From the NCBI GenBank assembly GCA_947464275.1, contig CANHVU010000007.1, forward strand, positions 1 to 64,000: a stretch of 64,000 bases of DNA. The letters run 5' to 3'. Numbering within the stretch: position 1 is the stretch's first letter; every line of letters begins with the position of its first letter. Below are positions 27,637 to 37,315 of the stretch, piece by piece. The stretch is from Bacteroidota bacterium. GTDB lineage: Bacteria > Bacteroidota > Bacteroidia > UKL13-3. Position numbers and translations under genes: made by a program. The notes beneath the pieces are model-generated. The model did not search any database. It saw nothing but the letters and a program-made list of their open reading frames with translations, and was not told the DNA's origin.

Positions 27637-27639
27637 AAA

Positions 27640-27680
27640 ATCCCAAAACGAGAATTTTAGTTCTTTTTGGGTTATTTAAA
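27640..27680 (+). terminator. Terminator after the 26776-27636 gene
   Basis: AATCCCAAAA pairs imperfectly with TTTTTGGGTT across a loop, with an internal GAA/TTC pairing, followed by T-rich sequence. Confidence 0.5.
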
Positions 27681-27762
27681 TATTTTTTACTTTTTTAAAT
27701 AGCTGATATTGTGTCGATTGTGAGATGGCATTATTTGTGTTTGATTATCAAAAAGCACGATT

Positions 27763-28206
27763 ATGAATTATTTATCAAAATATTTAAGTATACTTTTAAT
27801 AGTAATTATTTTTTTTATCGGTGGAGATATTGCTGTTAATGGCGTATGGGTTGGTAACTTGGGGAATTCGAATACTATATTCAACAAAAAATTAGGTTTG
27901 GATCAATCTACCAACAACTTTTTACAAGTGAAAATAGTTCCTTCTAATAGTGTAAAAGCAAGTAAATATGTTTTCGATGGAATGCAAATTCAATTATTAA
28001 CTGATGAATACACTGTTTTGCAAACTGCCACTATTAAAAATGGTTATTGCCAGTTCAATATGAATGGTGTGAAAAAAAATATTGATAAATTTATTCTAAT
28101 TTCTCCGCTTTCTAGCGATGAAATGGTAGTCGATAAAAACATTAGTTTTACTTCATTTATTTTAGATGCTTCGGATCTATTTATTAAACAAAAATCAAGA
28201 AAATAG
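27763..28206 (+). CDS. Small membrane-anchored or secreted protein, unknown
   Basis: 147 residues. The N-terminal 24 residues are a hydrophobic segment (LSILLIVIIFFIGG) acting as a signal or anchor. The remainder is a small beta-rich domain (VKASKYVFDGMQIQLLTDEYTVLQTATIKNG). No recognised motifs. Convergent with the START-domain gene at 28222, 15 nt away. Confidence 0.65.
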   Translation: MNYLSKYLSILLIVIIFFIGGDIAVNGVWVGNLGNSNTIFNKKLGLDQSTNNFLQVKIVPSNSVKASKYVFDGMQIQLLTDEYTVLQTATIKNGYCQFNMNGVKKNIDKFILISPLSSDEMVVDKNISFTSFILDASDLFIKQKSRK

Positions 28207-28221
28207 TTAAACTAAATTATC

Positions 28222-28611
28222 CTAATCTTCTTCATAAAAATCAATCAGTTCTGCCATGTATGATTGATCCCAACCCTCGCTAATATCATCAAAGGCTTCA
28301 TCTGGAATATTTGTATGACGTAACTCAAGTGATGTACCTTGATTATGTTTGTGAAGTTTAATTGTAACAATTGATGGAGTAGCTTCATTTTCATCATCAA
28401 AATACCATTGTTGAACAATTTTTTTGCTCTCTTCAAATTCAATATTTTTTCCAATAATACTTCCATCCCACATACTAAATTCGGTGCCTGCTTCTGCTTT
28501 CATTTCTGCTTTATCGCCTGTCCAAAGCATTATGGTAGCCTCGTTTGTTAAAGCCAAATAAACCTCTTCAGGTGGTGCTGGAATAATATAATATTTTTTA
28601 TAATCTTTCAT
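28222..28611 (-). CDS. START/SRPBCC-like protein (AHSA1 family)
   Basis: About 129 residues. MKDYKKYYIIPAPPEEVYLALTN is the usual opening; TIMLWTGDKAEMKAEAGTEFSMWDGSIIGKNIEF and IVQQWYFDDENEATPSIVTIKL are blocks of the Activator-of-Hsp90-ATPase-1/START-like fold. It ends with HTNIPDEAFDDISEGWDQSYM. It probably binds a hydrophobic ligand or a chaperone partner. A frame reaching 28686 exists, but the ATG at 28611 fits the fold, and the extra 25 residues overlap a terminator. Confidence 0.85.
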   Translation of the reverse strand: MKDYKKYYIIPAPPEEVYLALTNEATIMLWTGDKAEMKAEAGTEFSMWDGSIIGKNIEFEESKKIVQQWYFDDENEATPSIVTIKLHKHNQGTSLELRHTNIPDEAFDDISEGWDQSYMAELIDFYEED

Positions 28612-28641
28612 TGTAAAATAGAAACGGCAAGGCCTAAAAAT

Positions 28642-28671
28642 ACAAAAGCGGGCACTCTTGCACGCGCCCGC
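28642..28671 (-). terminator. Terminator for the minus-strand gene at 28756-29139
   Basis: GC-rich stem GCGGGC / GCCCGC (28648-28653 with 28666-28671), unusual in this AT-rich window, followed on the minus strand by TTTTGTATTTTT. Confidence 0.7.
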
Positions 28672-28755
28672 ATTCTGTGTAATCAATTAAATCTTTTCTC
28701 TCACTTGCAATAAGAGAATTACTCAAATGTTTATGACAACAACTACAGTTTCTTA

Positions 28756-29139
28756 TTAGTTGTTACTATTATTTAAGTCAAATGTTAATGAAGTTGAATT
28801 TTCTTCAACTACTGGTGCTAATACTAATTCATCAATTAAAGTTGGTGCAATTGCTGCGTCTTTAGTTTCAGTTTTTTTAGCCACTGTTGGAGTTACTGAG
28901 GCTTTTGGTTTCAGAGTTTCACCCATGCCATAAAGTTCCAATTTATTTTCCTTTACAAAAATCCCTAAAGCAATTGCTCCTTTTATTGTAGTAATATTCA
29001 ATTCTATCTCCCATTCGTCAATGCTAATGGCTCTAGGACTAGCATTAAAGCTGATTTTTTGTTCAATACAATAGTCAATTACAACTTGAATATTCTTACG
29101 TTTAGTTAATAGTATAGGTTTTTCGTCTGTTTTATTCAT
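28756..29139 (-). CDS. Small cytoplasmic protein of unknown function
   Basis: 127 residues from ATG 29139 (MNKTDEKPILLTKRKN); the longer frame to 29166 starts with TTG and is not preferred. The core is a compact alpha/beta domain (VVIDYCIEQKISFNASPRAISIDEWEIELNITTIKGAIALGIFV), followed by an Ala/Thr/Lys-rich tail. No signal peptide. I do not recognise the family. It is the next gene upstream of the START-domain gene, with a terminator between them. Confidence 0.65.
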   Translation of the reverse strand: MNKTDEKPILLTKRKNIQVVIDYCIEQKISFNASPRAISIDEWEIELNITTIKGAIALGIFVKENKLELYGMGETLKPKASVTPTVAKKTETKDAAIAPTLIDELVLAPVVEENSTSLTFDLNNSNN

Positions 29140-29433
29140 CACAAAAATAGTTTTTACGAGGTGCAAATTAGGTTAATTACTACTTCTAATAAAAGAATTA
29201 GGCTTTAAATTTTGAGCAATAAATCGTGTATTACTAACAATCAGGCAAATAAAGTTTATAACTTGTGGAAAAGTACCATTTTGCAAACATGGTTTTATTG
29301 CATATTCGTAAGTTTCACATTATAAATGACTTAGGTGTTACTCTTGTTATTTGCAAGAAAACGAAAGCTACGATAAGTATATTTATGTATAATAAAACAT
29401 ACTTTATCATTCAGATTTTAGGGATGTAGTATG

Positions 29434-31548
29434 CTATTTTACTACACTACCTACTTCAATGTCTTTTTCTGGGCCTACGCTGTAAAGTTTTCCAAAATCG
29501 TTACCTGCCATTAAAAGCATACCTTGGCTTTCAATTCCTCGTATTTTTCGTGGAGCTAAATTGGCCACAACGGTAACTAATTTGCCTACTAATTCTTCAG
29601 GTTGATAGTATTCAGCAATGCCGCTTAAAATAGTTCTTTTCTCAAAACCTAAATCTACAATTAGTTTCAATAATTTATCAGCTTTTGGCACTTTTTCAGC
29701 TTCTAAAACTTTACCCACTCTTAAGTCTAATTTTTCAAAATCTTCGTAAGTAATATCAGGTTTCAGTTCAGTAAGGCTGCTAGCCTCTGGCTGCTGGCTA
29801 TTGGCTATTTTTATGTTTTCAAGTCGAGTAAGTTGTTTTAAAATTTCTTCATCTTCCACTTGTTTGTATAAAATTTCAGCAGTTCCTAATTGATGATTTT
29901 CCATTAAAATATTTTCGTTGAATAACGAACTCCAATGCAAATCATTAGCAGCTAACATAGCTTTTAACTTAGTAGCAGTATGAGGTAAAAATGGTTCTGC
30001 AGCAATGGCTAATTTGGCGCAAATTTGCAATGCATCAAACATAATTTGTTTAACACTTTCTGCATCTGTTTTTATAAGTTTCCATGGTTCAGTGTCTGCC
30101 AAATATTTATTTCCCGCTCTAGCAACGTTTATAAATTCAGCCTGAGCATCGCGTAGTTTTACCGCATCTAAATCTTCGCGCATGGCATGTAAACTTTGCG
30201 CAATGCTATCCAAACAAGTTTGGCGGCAAGCCAATAATCTTTCATCAGTTAAAGCGCTAGTTACTGCCGGAATTTTACCTTCGTAAAACTTATTGCTTAG
30301 CACCAAAACACGGTTTACAAAATTGCCAAAGATACTTACCAATTCGCTGTTTACGCGAGTTTGGTAATCTTTCCAAGTAAACTCACTGTCTTTGGTTTCA
30401 GGTGCAATGCTGGTTAAAACATAGCGTAATTCGTCTTGACGGTTAGGGAAGTCAACTAAGTATTCGTGTAACCAAACCGCCCAATTACGGCTAGTCGAAA
30501 TTTTATCGCCTTCTAAGTTTAAAAACTCGTTGGCAGGTACATTGGTTGGTAAAATATACTTGCCATGTGTCATCAACATCATTGGGAAAATAATGGCATG
30601 AAACACAATATTATCTTTACCAATAAAATGAATCAGTGCTGTTTCATCGTTTTGCCACCAATCTTGAAAGTTCGAATCCCGATAGCCATCGGGACGAAGT
30701 TCGGAGTTCGAAGTTGCTAGTTGCAAATATTCTTTAGTAGCGCTTATGTATCCAATTGGGGCATCAAACCAAACGTATAATACTTTTCCATCGGCACCTT
30801 CTATTGGAACTGGAACACCCCAATCTAAATCGCGGGTCATGGCTCTAGGTTGTAAACCTTCAGTTAACCAACTACTACATTGGCCTTTAATATTGCTTTT
30901 CCAACCTTCAAAACGTTTAATATATTCTTGAAATTCGGGGCTTTCCTGAATATCACCCATTGGTAAAAACCAATTTTTAGTTTCTTTTAAAACAGGAGTT
31001 GCGCCACTCAATGCTGATTTTGGATTGATTAAATCGGTAGGGCTTAAAGTAGTTCCGCATTTTTCGCATTGGTCGCCATAAGCATTTGGATTTCCGCAAC
31101 GCGGACAAGTGCCAGTTATGTATCTATCGGCTAAAAATTGTTTAGCTTCTTCATCGTAATATTGTTTGGTGATTTCTTCTTTAAAAATACCTTTATCATA
31201 TAAAGTTCTAAAAAATTCCTGTGCGGTATCGTGATGTGTTTTTGAGGAAGTACGGCCGTAATACGAAAAATCTATTCCAAAATCTTTGAAAGCATTTTTC
31301 ATAATGCCATCGTATTTATCAACCACTTGCTGAGGTGTAATTCCTTCTTTTTTAGCTTTAATGGTTATGGGAACTCCATGTTCATCGCTACCACAAATAA
31401 AAAGCACTTCTTTACCTTGCGCTTTTAAATAACGTACATAAATATCGGCAGGAAGGTAACAGCCAGCTAAATGGCCAATATGAACAGGTCCGTTTGCATA
31501 AGGCAAAGCTGCTGTTACTAAATATCTTTTTGGTTCAGAATTATTCAT
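29434..31548 (-). CDS. metG: Methionyl-tRNA synthetase with C-terminal tRNA-binding domain
   Basis: Charges tRNA-Met with methionine. 704 residues: Rossmann core with HIGH-like [10 protein letters not shown] (about 21-29), a four-cysteine zinc knuckle (C148, C151, C161, C164), KMSKS-like KISTS near 349-353, an anticodon-binding helical bundle, and a C-terminal EMAP/Arc1p-like tRNA-binding domain ([22 protein letters not shown] onward). Odd point: two stretches encoded by dispersed-repeat DNA. One lies near residues 277-294 beside the core (the palindrome at 30677-30694); one is in the linker before the tRNA-binding domain. Both keep the frame. Confidence 0.97.
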   Translation of the reverse strand: MNNSEPKRYLVTAALPYANGPVHIGHLAGCYLPADIYVRYLKAQGKEVLFICGSDEHGVPITIKAKKEGITPQQVVDKYDGIMKNAFKDFGIDFSYYGRTSSKTHHDTAQEFFRTLYDKGIFKEEITKQYYDEEAKQFLADRYITGTCPRCGNPNAYGDQCEKCGTTLSPTDLINPKSALSGATPVLKETKNWFLPMGDIQESPEFQEYIKRFEGWKSNIKGQCSSWLTEGLQPRAMTRDLDWGVPVPIEGADGKVLYVWFDAPIGYISATKEYLQLATSNSELRPDGYRDSNFQDWWQNDETALIHFIGKDNIVFHAIIFPMMLMTHGKYILPTNVPANEFLNLEGDKISTSRNWAVWLHEYLVDFPNRQDELRYVLTSIAPETKDSEFTWKDYQTRVNSELVSIFGNFVNRVLVLSNKFYEGKIPAVTSALTDERLLACRQTCLDSIAQSLHAMREDLDAVKLRDAQAEFINVARAGNKYLADTEPWKLIKTDAESVKQIMFDALQICAKLAIAAEPFLPHTATKLKAMLAANDLHWSSLFNENILMENHQLGTAEILYKQVEDEEILKQLTRLENIKIANSQQPEASSLTELKPDITYEDFEKLDLRVGKVLEAEKVPKADKLLKLIVDLGFEKRTILSGIAEYYQPEELVGKLVTVVANLAPRKIRGIESQGMLLMAGNDFGKLYSVGPEKDIEVGSVVK
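29775..29808. repeat. Dispersed word tract inside metG (linker)
   Basis: GGCTGCTAG-type words repeated (ggctgctagcctctgg, then ctgctggctattggctat) sit in the linker before the tRNA-binding domain and encode roughly [11 protein letters not shown]. Low-complexity, in frame. Confidence 0.6.
30677..30694. repeat. CCCGATAG-type palindrome inside metG
   Basis: TCCCGATAGCCATCGGGA, 18 bp with one mismatched pair, next to AAGTTCGGAGTTCGAAGT words. It is inside the coding sequence and read through without a stop. Confidence 0.85.
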
Positions 31549-31755
31549 AAAAACAGCCGCAATTTAAACTAAATTAAGGTAAATTATTTATTTGTAGTTA
31601 TAATAATTAGACTATCCAATTTGAAAACAAGTAGTAAGTAGTTTAGAATGAAATTTTTTTGTCAAAATCAAAACAAGGTTGTTCAATCGAGCCTGTAGAA
31701 AATGAGAATCTATTTTATTCTTTTTGGGTACGAACTTACCTTTGTTTCATACTTT

Positions 31756-32457
31756 TCAGTAACCCATTAGTTTTTTTGTTTTAATAGGTAGTTTTTTTAT
31801 TTCTTGGTTTATTTTTTTTAAGAATTTCTTGGCTTTAAAATTATTTATTTTAACATTTGTTATGCTTTCTTCTATTATTTGATTGTTATAACCGCCATTT
31901 TTGGCTTTCATTTCTAAATAGCTTTTGTAATTTATAATAGCATTTAATTTTTTGTCAATTGTGAATTCAAATTTTTCGTTCCTGAAAAGATCACTTTCAT
32001 TATTGAAATTAGTATCAATTAAAGTGCATGTTGTTTTGTTATTTATTATTTGGGTAGTTTTTAAATCTGATGGGTAAATGGTAGGATAGCCATAAGGTTG
32101 AATGTAGCGATAAAGTAAATCTTGGTTGGGGTTGTAGGCTACAAACATTCTGAATATTGAATCTTTTTTACTAAAGTGATAAACATATTTTGAGGTATCA
32201 AAATACATGACTTCCTCATTTTCTAAGTCATTAATAATACAAAGTGTGGTATTTTTAAGTTCGCAAAATTGAACTGCTAGTTTTGCTGTTTTTGTTTCAT
32301 TAATATCGAAATATTTAAAACGTTTGGTTACTATATAAGAGCCTGATTTAATATTTGCAGATTGTTTCTTTACTTTTTCTAGTAGTTTCTCTGTTTGTGC
32401 ATTGGTATAATTTGAAAAAATAAATAATGCCAATATTAACTGTACTGTTTTTTTCAT
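31756..32457 (-). CDS. Secreted protein of unknown function
   Basis: 233 residues with a signal peptide (about 1-20, ending Y-T-N-A-Q). The mature part is beta-rich and basic at the C-terminus (KKINQEIKKLPIKTKKLMGY). The layout suggests an outer-membrane lipoprotein-sorting-like or periplasmic fold, but no motif confirms it. Its start overlaps the stop of the upstream lipoprotein by 4 bases, so the two may work together. Confidence 0.65.
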   Translation of the reverse strand: MKKTVQLILALFIFSNYTNAQTEKLLEKVKKQSANIKSGSYIVTKRFKYFDINETKTAKLAVQFCELKNTTLCIINDLENEEVMYFDTSKYVYHFSKKDSIFRMFVAYNPNQDLLYRYIQPYGYPTIYPSDLKTTQIINNKTTCTLIDTNFNNESDLFRNEKFEFTIDKKLNAIINYKSYLEMKAKNGGYNNQIIEESITNVKINNFKAKKFLKKINQEIKKLPIKTKKLMGY

Positions 32458-32963
32458 TTTTGTTTAGCACTTCTAATTAAATACTTAACCATACTTTTTG
32501 TTCTTCTCATATCACGCTTTTGTTTTCCAAAAAAATATAAATCGTTACTATTTTCCCATACCTTCCAACGTAAATCTTTTTTACTTTCAAATAGATAACA
32601 GTCTAATAAAATTGCTTTTACATCTTTGTCAAAGTAAGGGTATAAATATGTTCTTTCTCCACCATAATAGGCCAAACCGCTAACTGAAAATTTATCAACT
32701 TTAATGTTTAACTCAAAAGTGAATGCTGCCTTTTTGGAGGTGATTTTGAAACCTTTTTTTAGTAATTGTTTTTTACAAGCGCTTAATATTTCATCCTCAA
32801 AAGCTTTATTGAGTAATTGGGTGCTACCATTATTTAAAACAATATTAGCGGGAACTAAATTTTTGCCAGAACCCCAGACAAAAGACCTATACCAATACCG
32901 CTTTTGACAGCTGCTTAAAACAAGTATAAACAGCATAAAAAATATGCTAATTGAAGATTTCAT
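32454..32963 (-). CDS. Small lipoprotein of unknown function
   Basis: 169 residues. The lipobox V-L-S-S-C (Cys19) follows a hydrophobic signal. The rest has a mixed alpha/beta pattern with AFEDEILSACKKQLLKKGFKI and a central strand pair (AAFTFELNIKVDKFSVSGLAYYGGERTYLYPYF). No known motif. It overlaps the downstream secreted-protein gene by 4 bases. Confidence 0.68.
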   Translation of the reverse strand: MKSSISIFFMLFILVLSSCQKRYWYRSFVWGSGKNLVPANIVLNNGSTQLLNKAFEDEILSACKKQLLKKGFKITSKKAAFTFELNIKVDKFSVSGLAYYGGERTYLYPYFDKDVKAILLDCYLFESKKDLRWKVWENSNDLYFFGKQKRDMRRTKSMVKYLIRSAKQK

Positions 32964-32975
32964 TAATTAGCCAAT

Positions 32976-33329
32976 TTATCCATGATACACCCTAGAAGCA
33001 ATTATTAAACCATCTTCAATTTCAAGTACTTCGGCTACAAGCATTTCCTCTTCATTGGGCACTTGCCTGATGTATTCCATAAATACACGGCTGTTATTTG
33101 CTGTCAAAGATGTTACTTTATAATGTAAATTAGGTAAACGGTTAAAAGCATCAGCCCACCAAAGTCGAAGTGAATTTTTGCCAATTATTAGGCCTTCAGT
33201 TTCTGGTTGCCTAACCTTTAACTTAGGGCTATAATGTTTGGCATTTTCACTATATAAGTTTAATAAATTATCAAGGTTATGGTTGTTAAAAGCTTCAAAC
33301 CATTTTAAAGCAATTTGTTCATTAGTCAT
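32976..33329 (-). CDS. SnoaL/NTF2-like protein
   Basis: 117 residues, the size of an NTF2-fold subunit. MTNEQIALKWFEAFNNHNLDNLLNLYSENAKHYSP is the classic opening helix-loop of SnoaL-type polyketide-cyclase or ketosteroid-isomerase-like proteins. Later strands are MEYIRQVPNEEEMLVAEVLEIEDGLI. Ligand unknown; these proteins often act as small isomerases or binding modules. Sits 12 nt before the lipoprotein gene. Confidence 0.82.
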   Translation of the reverse strand: MTNEQIALKWFEAFNNHNLDNLLNLYSENAKHYSPKLKVRQPETEGLIIGKNSLRLWWADAFNRLPNLHYKVTSLTANNSRVFMEYIRQVPNEEEMLVAEVLEIEDGLIIASRVYHG

Positions 33330-33337
33330 ATTGTATT

Positions 33338-36300
33338 TTATTCACGAATTATTGTGATACTTCCATGTAAAGTTCTTTCGGGTTCTGTACTGTTAAATTT
33401 GTATTTAAAGGTATAGTAATAAACACCTTCAGGATTAGGCGATCCATCATTATCTGTTTTTCCATTCCAGTTAATGCCATCATTTCCTTTACCATCTTTA
33501 GTTCCATCAAAAACTTTACCTCCCCAACGGTTAAATATTTTTAAATTGTACTCAAATTCTCCAAATATATCTATATCAAAAGCATCGTTAATGCCATCAT
33601 TGTTTGGTGTAAACACATTTGGAACATTTATTAAACGAGCTACTGGCAATATTACTTTACATGCCGTATCGTAACAATCCCCGGCATTTTTTACCACTAA
33701 ACAAATTTTGAAACTATCGTTTAAGTTTTTATAGTCATGACTTGGGTTCTGAATGTTTGAACTATTTTCAGTTCCTGAATTCGGCTGGCCAAAATTCCAA
33801 CTATAACTTACAGCATTAGTTGATTTATTAGTAAAAGAATACAATGGTGATTTGGTGTCATCAATGTCAAAGTCTGCTTTAATATTGCTAACATAAATAG
33901 CATGATAGCCTGTATCCAAACATGAAATTTTTACTGACGTACTTGGAATCATGGTTATAATAAAGTTTCCTGTATCTTTAATACTATGAGTAAATATTGT
34001 ATCAGTTTTTGGTTTTAGAGGTGCAGTAAATCCATCACTTACTTTCCATAAAAATTGATTATAAATGGTATCCGCCCTTGCTATTATTGAAAAATTTTGG
34101 TTTGGACAAACAGTATCAGGTCCAATTAAATTTACTAAAGGTTTGTCGTAAACGGTTACATATACAGGTTTTTGACTTGGATTTAAAGTATCAGGGTAAA
34201 CCGATGTGCAATAAACAGTTTGTCCTGTTACCTCATTTACTAATGAGTCGGTTCCCAATAGTAAAATTCTATATCTTCCTGCTTTTACCAACGAAAAATC
34301 CGTTGCAGTGTCTTTGTCGGTTGAGATAATGAAGTTTAACGGACCGTTTACTGTCCATTGCCAACTTTTAATTTGTTTTCCTGTGGTATTATTTAGTTTT
34401 AGTTTAATAGGGGCACATCCTAATGTATCTCCACTAGAAAAAATGTATTTAGGTTTGGGTCCTTTAATAATTAAAGGTAAAAGCACAGTATCGGTGCATC
34501 CTGCAGTAGTTTTTACTATGTGTGTAACCATAAAAGAATCGTTACTTGTATAGTCATGAAGAGGGTCTTTTAATAATGATTTGGCTTTTAAATCCCCAAA
34601 GTCCCAACTCCATGAAATGATGTTGTCGTAGCTAGTATTGCCATATAATGCTGATGAATCAATAACTTTTGAATTGTCTTTAAATGGAATAATTTTAGGA
34701 GCACAAATTAGATTGGCACTAATAGGTAAAATATTAGCCTTTACATCTACTATTTTTATTGTTTGCCTCGCTATCATAGTGTCTCTGCATCCAAGACTAT
34801 CTTGAATTGCAATTTTTACTAAAAAATTTCCTGGTCTACTAAATTTATATTTTGGTGAACTACCTCCTGCTACAAATACATTAGTATCTCCAAAGTTCCA
34901 CCATAGCTTTTCCTTGTTGGCAATGGCTCTTCCGGGCTGTTTCCAGTAATTGGTAGTTTTGGAATAATAATCCACCACCTCTAAAAATTGAATTGAATCT
35001 TTAAAACAACCTATTGGTTTAGGTATTGCTAAATCCTTATAAAAACCAAGGTAAAGTATGGTGTCGTATACTTGGCTACAACCTTTTGTGTTGGTTAATG
35101 TAACACGTACTGTTTTAATTCCCATAGAGTTAAAGTACCCCACTTTTTGGTTAATAATGGAGTCTGTTAAAGCTAAGTTTTGAACACTATCAGTACCATT
35201 AAAACTTATCCGTGCGGTAACTATGCTATCTTGTATGGAGTCAATTAAATTAACTGTAACTTTATATGGAGGGCATTTTCCTTCCACAGTAGCTTTAAAC
35301 TGAGGTTTTATTTTGAGTAGTTGAAACATATTGTGATACCAAGCCGTATCGTAACAAATGCCATTTTTTATGATTAAGCCAACTGTAACCCATCCGTTAG
35401 GATCAGCGGTATTTGAATACCTGGTAATGTGAAAATTTTCCTTAGGATATACTGAATCCCATCTGTTTTTACCAGCAGCCGAATCTAGGTTAATCCATAC
35501 TCTTTCTCTGCCGCAATCAGGTAAGGTTTCTTCATATTGAAATACAAAGGTACTTGAAAAACAATTTTGTGGTGGTCCTGCTTTACCTGGAGGAATGGTA
35601 TAATAATATAATCCTCTGCGAGTTGGTAAATTAGGTTTTGCGTTAGGGCTACTTAATATTACCAATGAAGAATCAAGGTCACTACAATTTTTTATGGGGT
35701 CGGTAATTAATAGTTTAACATTATAACAATCTGGTTTTGTTGGATTGTATTTGTGCTTGATATTAGTACTATCTTTACTATACCTACAATTTACCCCTAC
35801 ATTAATTCCATTTTTGGTATCAGTGGTGCAAGGAGGTGCAAAACCATCTCCAAAGTCCCAAAGCCAATCGGTTACATTTTTATAAAAACATGAAATTTCG
35901 GGAGGAGGAACTCTGAAAAAAACAGTATCGTTTGGATTACATTGGTTTTCATTAATTGGCCTAACAGTGTCGTTTGCTAAAATGGTATTAGGGCCAAAAA
36001 CTTCAACTAAAGTATCTGCTTTAATATTACAACCTCCAGCACTGGCATACATATTTACTTTATACCATCCACAATTAAATTTTTTATTGGTTAATTGAAC
36101 ATATGCTGAATTGTAAATTGTGTCAAATATTTTGCCTTTATCATCGTAAATAGACCAATTTATATTAGCACCCGATGAGCCTGGCACTGAAAAAGAATAA
36201 TCTTGTTTACTAAAGCATTTATCTACATTGGTAATGGTAATTTTGTCATCTAATTTTAGGTTTTGAGCACCATTAACCAATACAAAAGTATCTTTACAAT

Positions 36301-37123
36301 CATTTAAATCGGTAATAATTAATCGTGGCGAAAAGAAGCCTCCAATTGTGTAATTATGTACAAAATTATTCCATTTGGTACTTGATGAATCAATGGTACC
36401 ATCACCAAAATCCCAAATAAATTTCTTTACTTTTGATTGTGCTAAAATGGAAGTATTTAAAAAAGTAACTGGAGTAGTATTACATTTTACATTGTATTGT
36501 GTTACAAAACTAATGGCATCTGGTTTGGGTAAAATAATAATGGCATTGTTTTTTTCAAGTCGTGTTAAACAGCCATTGGCATCAGTAACTTCAAGTACTA
36601 GTGAGTTAGTGCTGCCAGCACTATTAGTATAAGTGTTACAAAAGTTTTTATTGCTTATTGGGCTTACATCAAAACCACCATCTCCCCATAAAAAAGTACG
36701 TATGTTCAATGGACTTCCGCTTGGTCCTGGTTTTGATAAATCATTTACACAAACACTATTACCTTTAAAACATTGGCGTGTAGCAGTAGTTATTACAAAA
36801 TCGGCAATAGGAAGTGCCACCACTTGAATATTGCTTCCATTTACCACACACTGGGAATTATTGGTAAAAGTAATTTTCAGTGTAGGTGTAAAATTACCTG
36901 TGTTAGGGTAGTTATAGGTAGGGCTAGCTTGATTATTGGTAACGCCATTCCCAAAATTCCATTCATAAATGCTAGGAGTTAAGCCCGGAGTAAAAGTTGC
37001 GCTAAAATTTATGGCATTGCCAAGGCATACTAAATTTGAATTGACAATAATAGTACAAGTTTGAGCCGAAATTTTTAATGTTGCTAGCAACACTATAATT
37101 ATTAAGTAAATTTTTTTAACCAT
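33338..37123 (-). CDS. Giant PKD-domain surface adhesin with T9SS type B sorting domain
   Basis: 1261 residues. The signal peptide (1-20, ending K-I-S-A-Q) is followed by many PKD-like beta domains marked by the repeating W-D-F-G-D-G motif (EWNFGNG, FIWDFGDGTID, WLWDFGDGF, WWNFGDTN, WSWDFGD). The C-terminal 95 residues (NVFTPNNDGINDAFDI ... KIFNRWGGKVF ... PEGVYYYTFKYK) are the CHU_C/gliding-motility-associated type B signal for T9SS export. It would be a surface adhesin or matrix protein. It is upstream of the gliding-type genes but on its own transcript, about 190 bp after DUF4340. Confidence 0.95.
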   Translation of the reverse strand: MVKKIYLIIIVLLATLKISAQTCTIIVNSNLVCLGNAINFSATFTPGLTPSIYEWNFGNGVTNNQASPTYNYPNTGNFTPTLKITFTNNSQCVVNGSNIQVVALPIADFVITTATRQCFKGNSVCVNDLSKPGPSGSPLNIRTFLWGDGGFDVSPISNKNFCNTYTNSAGSTNSLVLEVTDANGCLTRLEKNNAIIILPKPDAISFVTQYNVKCNTTPVTFLNTSILAQSKVKKFIWDFGDGTIDSSSTKWNNFVHNYTIGGFFSPRLIITDLNDCKDTFVLVNGAQNLKLDDKITITNVDKCFSKQDYSFSVPGSSGANINWSIYDDKGKIFDTIYNSAYVQLTNKKFNCGWYKVNMYASAGGCNIKADTLVEVFGPNTILANDTVRPINENQCNPNDTVFFRVPPPEISCFYKNVTDWLWDFGDGFAPPCTTDTKNGINVGVNCRYSKDSTNIKHKYNPTKPDCYNVKLLITDPIKNCSDLDSSLVILSSPNAKPNLPTRRGLYYYTIPPGKAGPPQNCFSSTFVFQYEETLPDCGRERVWINLDSAAGKNRWDSVYPKENFHITRYSNTADPNGWVTVGLIIKNGICYDTAWYHNMFQLLKIKPQFKATVEGKCPPYKVTVNLIDSIQDSIVTARISFNGTDSVQNLALTDSIINQKVGYFNSMGIKTVRVTLTNTKGCSQVYDTILYLGFYKDLAIPKPIGCFKDSIQFLEVVDYYSKTTNYWKQPGRAIANKEKLWWNFGDTNVFVAGGSSPKYKFSRPGNFLVKIAIQDSLGCRDTMIARQTIKIVDVKANILPISANLICAPKIIPFKDNSKVIDSSALYGNTSYDNIISWSWDFGDLKAKSLLKDPLHDYTSNDSFMVTHIVKTTAGCTDTVLLPLIIKGPKPKYIFSSGDTLGCAPIKLKLNNTTGKQIKSWQWTVNGPLNFIISTDKDTATDFSLVKAGRYRILLLGTDSLVNEVTGQTVYCTSVYPDTLNPSQKPVYVTVYDKPLVNLIGPDTVCPNQNFSIIARADTIYNQFLWKVSDGFTAPLKPKTDTIFTHSIKDTGNFIITMIPSTSVKISCLDTGYHAIYVSNIKADFDIDDTKSPLYSFTNKSTNAVSYSWNFGQPNSGTENSSNIQNPSHDYKNLNDSFKICLVVKNAGDCYDTACKVILPVARLINVPNVFTPNNDGINDAFDIDIFGEFEYNLKIFNRWGGKVFDGTKDGKGNDGINWNGKTDNDGSPNPEGVYYYTFKYKFNSTEPERTLHGSITIIRE

Positions 37124-37315
37124 ATTTATATCCTAACTATTTGGTGAAGCCTTTTTAGGGCAACAACAATTTTAAACGAATATAATAAAGTTTAGTTTAC
37201 TCCAATTAAAAGTAAATTTTTTTATTGTAAAGTTTTGAAAGCACTAAATTTTAGCTTCTATAAATTTTAGTGAATTTGACAATTTTTCCCATAGAGAATT
37301 AGTGTTTTTCTTTAC

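Noticed and set aside
28612-28686. Longer start for the START-domain protein
   Set aside because: The added residues (Cys/Arg-rich, no fold match) overlap the GC-rich terminator of the upstream gene.
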